This document shows positions 33,083-41,414 of a DNA stretch of 64,000 nucleotides, one piece after another. Below the pieces are notes generated by a model. It did not search any database. It was given only the letters and a program-made list of their open reading frames with translations, and was not told the origin of the DNA. Origin of the DNA: Rhodopseudomonas sp. AAP120 (lineage in GTDB: Bacteria; Pseudomonadota; Alphaproteobacteria; Rhizobiales; Xanthobacteraceae); NCBI RefSeq assembly GCF_001295845.1, contig NZ_LJIC01000018.1, positions 1-64,000 of the forward strand, written 5' to 3'. Every line of letters starts with the position of its first letter. Within the stretch, counting starts at the first letter, position 1. The position numbers and the translations under genes were made by a program.

Positions 33083-35143
33083 ATGAGCGGTTTGGACGAA
33101 CAGCTAGCGCTTCTACGAGGTTACAATAGAGCCGTTCAGGATCGTGATCCGAAACTCGCAGAAGAGGTCCGAGACGGGGTCGCGCGCGGCACGGTGGTGA
33201 CTGAATCGGCGGCTCCGCCCGAAGAGATCGGACGCCAGCTCGAGCTGGAAAGCATCGCGATGCGCAAGCAGCGCCCGGTTCTGGCCATCAAGGAGAACGT
33301 AACGCAACTGGTGTTCGTCGATCCGGCGGATAGCGAGATCTGGGGTGAACGGCTGAGGAAGTCGAAGGACGTTCTGGATGCGGCGATCCCGGCCGTCGGC
33401 CGGATCAATCTTCGCGGTGCGCCGCTCGGCTTTGTCGGCACCGGCTGGTTGGTGGCCGAGAACGTCATCGTCACCAATCGTCATGTCGCTGTTGAATTCG
33501 CCACGCAGCGCGGCGAGGGCTTCACCTTCCGTAGTGGTGTCGCCGGTCCGATGAGTAGCGCGGTGGATTTCTTGCAGGAAATCGACAATCCGGCACAGCT
33601 CGTCTTCAATCTGATCAGACCGCTGCATATCGAGGAGGCCGGCGGCCCCGACCTGGCCTTCTTCGAGATCGAAATGCTGTCAGGAGACGCCAAACTGGCG
33701 AAACCGATCGATCTGGCGGTGGAGATCAACGAGACGGAAGATGCCGCAGCCATTGGTTATCCGGCTTTTGACAGCCGCATCCCCGAGACGGACCTGATGG
33801 AGCAGATCTACGGCAAGATCTACAACAAAAAACGATTGTCGCCCGGTGGCGTGACTCGCGTCGACCCGTTGCGGGTCTGGCACAACTGCACGACGCTCGG
33901 CGGGAGTTCGGGGTCGGTGTTGATCGATCTGGCCAAAGGCAATGCGATCGGTCTGCATTTCAGCGGCTCCTTCCTGGCAACCAACTACGCCGTACGGGCC
34001 GACATCGTGCGCCGCGTTCTCGGCAGTGTACGAGCTGGCCGGGCGGTGCCGCGGCGAACGGTGCCTGTTCGAACGTCGATGGCGGGTGGGAGCCTTGGGG
34101 CCGATGAGCGCGGCGCGGCGCCGGCCGCGGCGCTGCGTGGCGGTGCGGGCGCCGCGACGCTTAGCATTCCGCTGACCCTGAAAGTGTCGATCGAGCTCGA
34201 CGGCGCGTTGCAGACGCCGCGTGCCTCTAACCAAGCTGCCTGGAGTGCTGCTGAACCGACAGAATTCATCGCCGAGACCGAGGCGGTGGCCGCCGACTAC
34301 AATGACCGCGCCGGCTATGTGCCGACGTTCCTCGGGGACAGGTTCGCGGTCGATCTGCCGGAAGTCACCCGTGACGCCGGCGACGTGCTGCAGTTCGAGA
34401 TCGGAGGCGTCACCCAGTCGGAGCTGCGCTATCAGCATTTTACCGTCGTGATGAGCAGCAGCCGGCGGATGTGCTTCTTCAGCGCGTGCAACATTGATGG
34501 CCAGCAATCCCGCAAGAGTCCGCGGGTCGCCTGGAAATGGGATCCGCGGATTCCGAAGTCGCAGCAGATCATGAAGGAGTGCTACGGCAACCCGCCGAAA
34601 TTCAGCCGTGGCCACATGACGCGGCGCGAGGATCCGGGCTGGGGCGAGCCTTATCAAGCCAAACTCGGCAACGAGGACTCCATGCACGTCACGAACGTGA
34701 CGCCGCAGATGCAGGCGTTCAATTCGCCGATCTGGCTGGCGCTCGAGGACTACGCGTTGCAGCACGCGCGCGAAGACGACATGAAGATCTCGGTCTTCAC
34801 CGGCCCGTATTTCGGTCAACACGATCCGGAGATGTACGGGGTGCGTATCCCCATGGCATTCTGGAAGGTCATCGCATTCATTCACGATGAGACCGGCAAG
34901 CTGTGCGCAACGGGCTACGAGATGAGCCAGGAAAGCACGCTGCAGTCCGAGCAGGAGTTTGTGTTCGGGGCGTTCTCGTCCCCACAGCTCCATGTCGCGA
35001 CGCAAGTCTCCATCCGTTCGATCGAGGCCCGGAGCGGCGTCAGCTTCGGTCGGCTCGCCGGTTTTGATCCTTTGGCAGGTGGCGAGGAGAGCGTCGGCAT
35101 CCCGGCCCGATTGATGGCCGTCGAGCAGATTCGCTTCGTGTAA
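33083..35143 (+). CDS. Trypsin-like protease fused to NUC1-type endonuclease
   Basis: A 686-residue fusion. After a helical lead (1-95) comes a trypsin-like domain (about 105-315) with full triad: His-134 ('VTNRHV'), Asp-190 ('GPDLAFFEIE') and Ser-276 ('GGSSGS'). A Gly/Ala/Arg-rich linker (about 315-365) leads to a beta-beta-alpha-metal nuclease (about 410-680) of the DNA/RNA non-specific endonuclease family: 'FSRGHMTRRED' with the general-base His-511, 'TNVTPQMQAFNSPIW' with the metal-site asparagine, and 'FTGPYFGQHDPEMYGVRIP'. No signal peptide. The linker could be a protease cut site that frees the nuclease. First gene of a three-gene operon. Confidence 0.85.
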   Translation: MSGLDEQLALLRGYNRAVQDRDPKLAEEVRDGVARGTVVTESAAPPEEIGRQLELESIAMRKQRPVLAIKENVTQLVFVDPADSEIWGERLRKSKDVLDAAIPAVGRINLRGAPLGFVGTGWLVAENVIVTNRHVAVEFATQRGEGFTFRSGVAGPMSSAVDFLQEIDNPAQLVFNLIRPLHIEEAGGPDLAFFEIEMLSGDAKLAKPIDLAVEINETEDAAAIGYPAFDSRIPETDLMEQIYGKIYNKKRLSPGGVTRVDPLRVWHNCTTLGGSSGSVLIDLAKGNAIGLHFSGSFLATNYAVRADIVRRVLGSVRAGRAVPRRTVPVRTSMAGGSLGADERGAAPAAALRGGAGAATLSIPLTLKVSIELDGALQTPRASNQAAWSAAEPTEFIAETEAVAADYNDRAGYVPTFLGDRFAVDLPEVTRDAGDVLQFEIGGVTQSELRYQHFTVVMSSSRRMCFFSACNIDGQQSRKSPRVAWKWDPRIPKSQQIMKECYGNPPKFSRGHMTRREDPGWGEPYQAKLGNEDSMHVTNVTPQMQAFNSPIWLALEDYALQHAREDDMKISVFTGPYFGQHDPEMYGVRIPMAFWKVIAFIHDETGKLCATGYEMSQESTLQSEQEFVFGAFSSPQLHVATQVSIRSIEARSGVSFGRLAGFDPLAGGEESVGIPARLMAVEQIRFV

Positions 35144-35241
35144 CGGCAAGCGCATCGCGCCGATCGTCATCGCAGCCGACCGCTGTGGGTCTCGGGCGCG
35201 TGGCGGCGAGCATGGGAGCGTAGCGACGGAGAGAGTGCGTC

Positions 35242-36897
35242 ATGATTTTCGGTGCCGAGAAGATCGCGGAAATCCAGCAACGCGCCATCATGGCCGGACT
35301 TCACGCTGCCGAGAAACGCAATCTGCTGCTGTTCGGGGTCCCGACAGGATATGTGGCCCGGTTGTCAATCAAGACCAACCCTGGCGACCAAACGTTGTCG
35401 GATCTGCAGACGATGAGCACGGACGAATGGGTGGGGGAGGAGATCCCGCTGGCGATCTGGCTGCGGAATGCGGCGACTCAGACCAAGATGTTCGGCGAGC
35501 CGACGGCGTTCTTCGCCAAGTGCGCCGACGAGGCGGCGACAACGCCGCGCCGGTCCAGCGTGGCTCGGCCGGATGTTGCCGAGCCGGCGCAAGCTGCCGG
35601 GGAGGCGAAGGATCCTGCCGCGCTGGACGCAGCGCAGAAAGAGAGCCTGGCGGCCGCCATGGAGGCCTGTCTGTCAGTCTCGGATCTGCAGGCGACGTTA
35701 CAGAAATGCTTCGGCGATCTGCTCGACCTCTACGCCGCCTCGAGCGATGCGCCTCCCACGGTGCGCGATCTGGCGATGCAGAGCATTGCCCTGGTCGAGC
35801 GCGAGAAACTCACCGTGGCGTTCCTGCATTTCGTGCTCGCGAGCGCCCGGTGCAGTGCCGAACTGCGTGAGAAGGCCAATGCGATGTTTCCGGAATTGCA
35901 GGTCTGTGACCGCCCTTTCGCAGTCACCGTCGACGCGGCGGCGAAGTATCTCGCGCAGAACGCTGGCGCGGTGTCCACCCTGCTGGGCGACAAGGCGTTG
36001 GCGGCGCAACTCGACGTCTCGGTGAAGGAGTTGAAATGCTACAAAAGTCTTCACGAAGCGATTCATCAGGTCAGGAACAATCCGCTGCCGCGGCTGTCGG
36101 ACGACGACAATCCTGCCACGGCGCGTGAGTTCAAGCAGGAGCTTCGGCAATATCTGGCGTTGCTGAACACCGCTGCGGGCCGGCTACAGGACGCGCTCGA
36201 CGAACTGCCGCCGGACAATCCGGTGCGCACCGCGCAGCAGCCGGGGATTACATTGATCCTCGGCTGCGCCAAACGGATCGAAGCCGCACTGTGGCACGCC
36301 GACATCGACGCCGCGGACGCCGCGCTCGAAGACACCGCCCGCACCATCGATCCGATGCTGGACGAGTTCAACCAACTGATCGTCGACAAATCGAAACGTG
36401 TGCTCGACGGACCTCTGGATCAGCTGCGTCGTGCGCTCGCGGAACGCCAGGCCCAGGGCGGCCCGGCGGCGGTCAACGCGATGGATGCGCTGCGGCTGGC
36501 ACTGCGGCTGCGAGTGCTTGAACACTCGCGCTGGCAGGAGGTCGACAATTCGCTGTCGTCACTCGGTCGTGCGTTCCGCGCGGATACCGGAAGCGCCTTC
36601 AAGAAGTTCACGCGACGCTGGGGCGTCGCGCGTCGTCAGATTCCGATCCTCACCGATTCCGACTCGGGCGTCGGCACGGCCAAGCTGGAAGCGCTGGCCC
36701 GCCGCGTCGACAATGCGCTGGTCGATCTGGAGAAGACTTTGTCCACGACGGGGAGCGGCGACAAGGACAGTTTCGCGGCCGCGATGCTCGAGCCGTTCGA
36801 CGAATTCCGATTTGAGACGCAGCAGCAGTTCTTGAAAATCGACAGCGCGCTGAAGCGCAATTGCGCCGAGCTCGCACGGGTCGTGACAAAAGGCTGA
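35242..36897 (+). CDS. Adaptor-domain helical protein, 551 aa
   Basis: The first 95 residues repeat the domain seen at the start of the divergent protease: 'KRNLLLFGVPTGYVARL', 'TLSDLQTMSTDEW' and 'IPLAIWLRNAATQT' align almost residue for residue. The remaining 450 residues are helical, with no recognised domain; stretches such as 'LDELPPDNPVRTAQQPGITLIL' and 'VDNALVDLEKTLSTTGS' suggest long bundles or coiled coils. No enzymatic motif is visible. It sits between the protease-nuclease and the membrane pseudonuclease genes (99 bp and 8 bp away). It probably links the divergent protease to the rest by like-with-like domain contact. Confidence 0.75.
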   Translation: MIFGAEKIAEIQQRAIMAGLHAAEKRNLLLFGVPTGYVARLSIKTNPGDQTLSDLQTMSTDEWVGEEIPLAIWLRNAATQTKMFGEPTAFFAKCADEAATTPRRSSVARPDVAEPAQAAGEAKDPAALDAAQKESLAAAMEACLSVSDLQATLQKCFGDLLDLYAASSDAPPTVRDLAMQSIALVEREKLTVAFLHFVLASARCSAELREKANAMFPELQVCDRPFAVTVDAAAKYLAQNAGAVSTLLGDKALAAQLDVSVKELKCYKSLHEAIHQVRNNPLPRLSDDDNPATAREFKQELRQYLALLNTAAGRLQDALDELPPDNPVRTAQQPGITLILGCAKRIEAALWHADIDAADAALEDTARTIDPMLDEFNQLIVDKSKRVLDGPLDQLRRALAERQAQGGPAAVNAMDALRLALRLRVLEHSRWQEVDNSLSSLGRAFRADTGSAFKKFTRRWGVARRQIPILTDSDSGVGTAKLEALARRVDNALVDLEKTLSTTGSGDKDSFAAAMLEPFDEFRFETQQQFLKIDSALKRNCAELARVVTKG

Positions 36898-36905
36898 TCG
36901 ATGCC

Positions 36906-39305
36906 ATGGAAACAATTGCGGGCGGATTTTCGTCTCTGAAGGCGTTGCAGGAGGAGCATCAGCGCCTGCTTCCTGACCCAGGTTCGGGGGCGTCGACGAT
37001 TGCCGATGTGGCGACGTCGACGATCAAGGAATTCCTCGACGCTGCCGCGTCGAGCGGCCGCTTCATCATCGACCCGCGGGAGCGACGCAAGGCACAGGAG
37101 ATCATCCGCTTCTGGACCGCCGAGCTGATCACGCGCGGCGTGAACGACTGGGCGCTTCCGGCGCTTGCGCGGCCGCAACTCCAGTCGGCTGAGCCGAAGC
37201 GCGAGTCTGCGGCGGACGCAAGGGAGCAGGTGCCCGCCGGCGTTGCCGGCAGCGACGAGGAGCTAGTACGCAGTCGCGCCATCGTTCGTATTTCGGCCAG
37301 TGCGCGGCAGTGGCGCGAGAGCACCGACGACGGCTGGCTGCTGCAGGGAGACGCTCTGCGCGAGGCCGAGCGATATGTTCGCGACGACGACGACATTCGG
37401 GCGCTCGTCGATGCGAGTCGCATCGCCGAAACTCAGCGAAGCCGTCGCAAGATCGGGATCCTGAGCACCCTGGTGATCGTCCTGTTGGTGTTCGCCGGCG
37501 TGGTCACTTATTTGCTGGTCCGGGCCGTAGAGAATCAGCGGGAGATCGAGCAGACGCTCGGTGCGGAGCAAGAGACATCCGACGCCAAGGATGATCTGAA
37601 CAAGCAGCTTCAGGAGAGCCTCAACGACCAGGCCAAGGAGGCGCTGGAGCGGCAGGATCAACTCGATTCCCGAATGGCGGCTCTTCAGGACGTTGCGAAG
37701 CTGCTGCATCGTCTGCGTGACCAGGGGCAGGTCAATGCCGATGAGATCCCCACGATCCTGAGGCCGTTCGTCGCCGCCCTCGACCAACCGCCCTCGCTTG
37801 CGCCGGTGGCGGTCGACCAGTTCATGCGCGGCTACGACAGCGGATTCCTGCAGACGTCGCTGGTCCGCAACAGATCTCAGGCGGGGGCCATCGGCACATT
37901 CACAATTCCGCTGCCTTCGTTGACGGCGGCGGGGCGCGAAACCGCCTATGAGGGAGGGCGTCCGCTGCCGTCTATCAATTTCAGCGTAGTGCTCGATACT
38001 GTCCGGCGTATGCCTGTGTTCAGTGCGGTCAACCTGCAGCGCTCGAAGATCGTCTCGGTTGAGAGGCCGATCGGCACGTTCCAGGTCGACCCGCGAGTAC
38101 CAGAACAAGCTCAGCTTTCCCCGGAGGCCTTTGCCGGCACCGATCTGGACCGTGGGCGCCTCGTCAACGCACGCGACATCGCCTGGGGCGACGCGTTCTC
38201 CGACGATCCGGAAAGCGCCGGCCGGATCGCCTTTGGCGTCACGAATGTGATGACCAATGTGACGCCGCGCTATCCGGCCTTCAATCGTGGCCCCTGGGTC
38301 GGCTTCGAACGCTATGCCCGCGAGCAGTTCAGCGAGAAGTCCGACCGGATCATCATCTTCACCGGGCCGATCTTCGGGGCCGATGATCCCACGATCGACG
38401 GGATGCGGGTTCCGCAGCAATTCTGGAAGGTGCTGATCGCATCCGATCCATCCAGCCCGGGACGTCTGATCGTGGAGGGTTATGTGGTTCCGCAGGACGG
38501 CGGCAGCATGCCTGCGCCGTTCTCGCCGGAGGCCTACCGGACGCGCCTTGCGGCGATCGAGCGGCTCGCCAAGCTCGATTTCGGTGAGATGGTGCGCGCT
38601 GCCGACATCGCCTCGCCGTCCACGGCACGGTTGGCGATACCGGCCACACAGACCGGGAAGGATCTCGTCGCTCTGCTCGTTCAAGCGCAAGGTGCCGACG
38701 CGGAGGCGCGGGCATCGGCGATGACACAATTGATGGCGGCGATCCGCGATCTCCAGGGACATGAGAGCGATCTGAGGCCGCTGGCGGACGCCATTCCGTC
38801 GATCGCGAAGTCGTTCGCTTCTCTTGGTCCGGAAGCGCAGATCAACATGCTCACTCTGCTCGCCGCCATTCCCAAGACGCGATGGGACAGCGAGAGCTGG
38901 ATCGACATCAAAGCCACCGCCCGGCGTGCGCTCGCCGACGCCGCGGCAGCGCTGGGCGGGTGCGCAGACACTTCGCAAGCGTGCACGCTCATGGCCGGAC
39001 TGAAGCCGAAGCTCGACTGGTCCCTCGCATCCGGCCGGACGATACTGGTGAGATTCGCAGGTCTGCGCCGGAACGACGTCAAAGCGACCGACGACAAACT
39101 GAAGATGCTCGGGTGGGACATCGCTGCCGAAGATCGAACCGCGCTGGCCGGCGGCTTCAACGAAGTCCGCTATCCCGATAACGAAGAGGATCGCCGCGCT
39201 GCCGAGGTGCTCGCTGCCGATCTACGAGCTCTTGGACGCAGCAGCGTCCGCGCCACGAAGGCTTCCGGGCCGGCGAAGTCACTCGAGGTGTGGCTCAGCA
39301 TCTGA
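36906..39305 (+). CDS. Membrane-anchored coiled-coil protein with NUC1-like domain (His replaced)
   Basis: 799 aa. Residues about 125-180 ('GDALREAERYVRDDDDIRAL', 'DASRIAETQRSRRK') match the stretch that precedes the membrane helix in STAND-type conflict proteins. A membrane helix (about 183-205) and coiled coil (207-270) follow. Residues about 320-560 are a NUC1-type fold like that of the gene two upstream ('TNVTPRYPAFNRGPW', 'IIIFTGPIFGADDP'), but the catalytic DRGH is DRGR (415-418), so it is probably inactive or altered. The last 90 residues ('TILVRFAGLRRNDVK…') resemble a SPOR/LytR_C-like domain. Start 36906 lies 8 bp after the preceding gene. Confidence 0.8.
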   Translation: METIAGGFSSLKALQEEHQRLLPDPGSGASTIADVATSTIKEFLDAAASSGRFIIDPRERRKAQEIIRFWTAELITRGVNDWALPALARPQLQSAEPKRESAADAREQVPAGVAGSDEELVRSRAIVRISASARQWRESTDDGWLLQGDALREAERYVRDDDDIRALVDASRIAETQRSRRKIGILSTLVIVLLVFAGVVTYLLVRAVENQREIEQTLGAEQETSDAKDDLNKQLQESLNDQAKEALERQDQLDSRMAALQDVAKLLHRLRDQGQVNADEIPTILRPFVAALDQPPSLAPVAVDQFMRGYDSGFLQTSLVRNRSQAGAIGTFTIPLPSLTAAGRETAYEGGRPLPSINFSVVLDTVRRMPVFSAVNLQRSKIVSVERPIGTFQVDPRVPEQAQLSPEAFAGTDLDRGRLVNARDIAWGDAFSDDPESAGRIAFGVTNVMTNVTPRYPAFNRGPWVGFERYAREQFSEKSDRIIIFTGPIFGADDPTIDGMRVPQQFWKVLIASDPSSPGRLIVEGYVVPQDGGSMPAPFSPEAYRTRLAAIERLAKLDFGEMVRAADIASPSTARLAIPATQTGKDLVALLVQAQGADAEARASAMTQLMAAIRDLQGHESDLRPLADAIPSIAKSFASLGPEAQINMLTLLAAIPKTRWDSESWIDIKATARRALADAAAALGGCADTSQACTLMAGLKPKLDWSLASGRTILVRFAGLRRNDVKATDDKLKMLGWDIAAEDRTALAGGFNEVRYPDNEEDRRAAEVLAADLRALGRSSVRATKASGPAKSLEVWLSI

Positions 39306-39640
39306 CCCGCTTCTCGCACCGCGACAGCCGAGCGGAATTGCTGCGGGCGGCGAGGCGATAGTTGGGAGTCGCAAAGCCCGTTCGCTGCTGTGTCACCGCC
39401 GGGCGGAGGTGATGGCCGGCGAAACGGCGAAGATGCCGAAGCTCCCGACTCACGTATCCGTTTGCTTACGCGACCTCTTGCTCGCGCGTCCTTCTGCTGG
39501 AGTTGTCTTTTTGCAAAGCCGGTCTGCCGCCCCCAAGGGCGGCAGCGACCGCCCACCGGAAGTCGCCGCCCGTCGAAAACTTTAAGACGCTGCTCGCAGC
39601 CGCGAGCGCGGCGACCTGCGGCAGGTCTCCTCGCGCACGA
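39306..39640. terminator. Gap between convergent genes with a strong hairpin
   Basis: No credible gene. A perfect 9-bp stem CTGCCGCCC / GGGCGGCAG with a 4-nt loop at 39524-39545 lies between the convergent nuclease-like and CMD-like genes and may stop transcription from one or both. The rest shows nothing recognisable. Confidence 0.5.
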
Positions 39641-40408
39641 TCAGAACTCGCCTGCGAGAATTCTGCTGTTACGATCGCGGATATCCTGCGGGACGATCTC
39701 CTCGTAGCTGGCCTGGAAATTCGCCTCGTCGTCCGGGCCTTCGTCCGGCACCTGCAGCGCAGTGAACCATCGGTTCAGCAGGCAGAAATGGCCGATCAGC
39801 CAGGTCAGCTCGACAATCTGAGTGTCGACGAATCGAGCCGCCGCCGTCTCCGTCAAGGTGCTGGTGCGCGGATCGGCCTTGTTGTGCGCGGCAAGTACGC
39901 GGCGAAGGTCGGAGAATTGCTTGTCGTCGACGAGATGCGCGTCCCGGGCGACGTTGGCCGTATAGTCGAGGACGATGCGCTCCCGCTCGGTGTACACCTG
40001 CGGGTGTTTTTCGTGTTCGTGCAGGTGCAGATACTTGCTGTGTGCTTCGTCGCGCCGGCCGGCGTCGGAGTAGAGCTTCATGCCGATGAAGGAATGATGC
40101 GTGACCGAGTAGCGCGAGCGGTTGATCAGCGAAGTCCGTGAGATGACCAGTTCTTTGAGGAAGCGGTCGTTGAAGCCCGCCGTCTGCAGGTCTCCATAGG
40201 TCGTGACCGGATCGAAGATGAACGAGTTGCAGTACTCGACCTCGGTCTGAGCAAGGCGTGGACAGTACGCCATCACCTTGATGAGATTGTTGGGAAAATG
40301 CCCCCACGTCAGTTCGCCCGCCTTGAGCGCCGCAGCCGTGTTGTCGTCGACCTCGTCGATCTGCAGGGGGCGGATTCGCGTCCACGGTCCTTGCTTCATG
40401 TTGGTCAT
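39641..40408 (-). CDS. Carboxymuconolactone-decarboxylase/AhpD-like protein
   Basis: A 255-residue all-helical protein with the CMD-type layout ('RPLQIDEVDDNTAAALKAGELTWGHFPNNLIKVMAYCPRLAQTEVEYCNSFIF', landmarks LTWGHFPNNLIKVMAYCP and VEYCNSFIF; later 'VELTWLIGHFCLLNRW'). The redox CxxC of AhpD is not present; isolated cysteines occur at 'AYCP' and 'EYCN'. Function of such CMD-like proteins is usually redox or ring-opening chemistry, not provable here. Start MTNMKQ has GGAGG 6 bp upstream. Downstream end of a four-gene minus-strand run. Confidence 0.7.
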   Translation of the reverse strand: MTNMKQGPWTRIRPLQIDEVDDNTAAALKAGELTWGHFPNNLIKVMAYCPRLAQTEVEYCNSFIFDPVTTYGDLQTAGFNDRFLKELVISRTSLINRSRYSVTHHSFIGMKLYSDAGRRDEAHSKYLHLHEHEKHPQVYTERERIVLDYTANVARDAHLVDDKQFSDLRRVLAAHNKADPRTSTLTETAAARFVDTQIVELTWLIGHFCLLNRWFTALQVPDEGPDDEANFQASYEEIVPQDIRDRNSRILAGEF

Positions 40409-40427
40409 GTCGTCCTCCAAAGAATGA

Positions 40428-41408
40428 TCATGCCGCGTCGTCGGCGACCGCCATTAGGGTGAGGGCGCAGTCGCAGCCCCAACCGACCAGCCAGACCTTC
40501 TCGATCGGTTTCGGAACGTCCGGCAGCGCGTCGAAGTCTATTGAGCCGTCGGGCTTCTGACGTTCGATGAGGTCGTCAGCAGACCGTTGAGCCAGGTCGG
40601 ACAGCCGCGGATCGGGCCGGTGGGCGTGCAGCATCAAGGCCGACCACCCCAGCTTGGTCGACAGCGGGAGCGCTGCGACGTCGCCGTGATATGCCATCAC
40701 GAAGCGCAGATAGTTCTCGGCCAGATCCAGGATGGCGGGATCACCGCTGGCACGCGCGAACCAGACCAGCCCGGCAATTCCGGTCGCAAACATCGCGGGC
40801 CGGGCGAACGGATCCGTCAGGTCAAAATAGGCGTTGCGGTCGGAGGCGTCAGGAACGACGTGCCCGTGCGTATCGAGATAGGCATAGAATGCCTTGTCGA
40901 GCTCGGGCTGGTGAGCCAAGGCGCGGCGCAGGAAGTGGGCGGCGCTGTGGGCTTCGACGAGATCGCCGGACCAGACGGCACCCATCAGCGCGGCGCCGCT
41001 GCGCTCCAGGTCGAGCAGTGTCTTGCCCTGCGGTCCGGAGAAACCGTAGCCGCCCGTGCCCGGATCACGAAATGCGATCACCGATCGCATGATCTGGCGG
41101 GCAATGTCGAAACGCCCGAGCGCCGCTGCCCCCCACGCGGCCCAGCCACCGAGATACGGCGTCCATGGGTGCGCGACGGGATCGGCCGAGAGGTCGAAGA
41201 CGCCGTTCGGCATGAAGCGGCTCGTGAGCTGCGCCAGCGTCCGATGGGCAAGCGCGCGTCGGCCGCCGAGGGCAAAGACGGCGGGCATCTTGTAGTAGAA
41301 TTGCACGTCGCCCGGCGCGCTGCGCGAGCTGCCATTGTGTTCGAATTCGCTTTCCAGATAGCCGAGCAGCCTGTCGGCCGCCTGCCGGATCGTTTGTTCA
41401 CGCGACAT
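40428..41408 (-). CDS. Alpha/alpha-toroid protein, 326 aa
   Basis: Repeated helix pairs with aromatic and Gly-Asp motifs ('TPYLGGWAAWGAAALGRFDIAR', 'GGYGFSGPQGKTLLDLERSGAALMGAVWSGDLVEA') give the look of a six-hairpin toroid like terpene cyclases, prenyltransferases or unsaturated glucuronyl hydrolases. No clear catalytic set is recognised (a DxDD or Asp-Asp pair is not obvious). The gene begins 6 bp after the end of the upstream PLD-like gene and runs into the CMD-like one. Function unknown. Confidence 0.6.
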   Translation of the reverse strand: MSREQTIRQAADRLLGYLESEFEHNGSSRSAPGDVQFYYKMPAVFALGGRRALAHRTLAQLTSRFMPNGVFDLSADPVAHPWTPYLGGWAAWGAAALGRFDIARQIMRSVIAFRDPGTGGYGFSGPQGKTLLDLERSGAALMGAVWSGDLVEAHSAAHFLRRALAHQPELDKAFYAYLDTHGHVVPDASDRNAYFDLTDPFARPAMFATGIAGLVWFARASGDPAILDLAENYLRFVMAYHGDVAALPLSTKLGWSALMLHAHRPDPRLSDLAQRSADDLIERQKPDGSIDFDALPDVPKPIEKVWLVGWGCDCALTLMAVADDAA

Positions 41409-41414
41409 GGCCCA

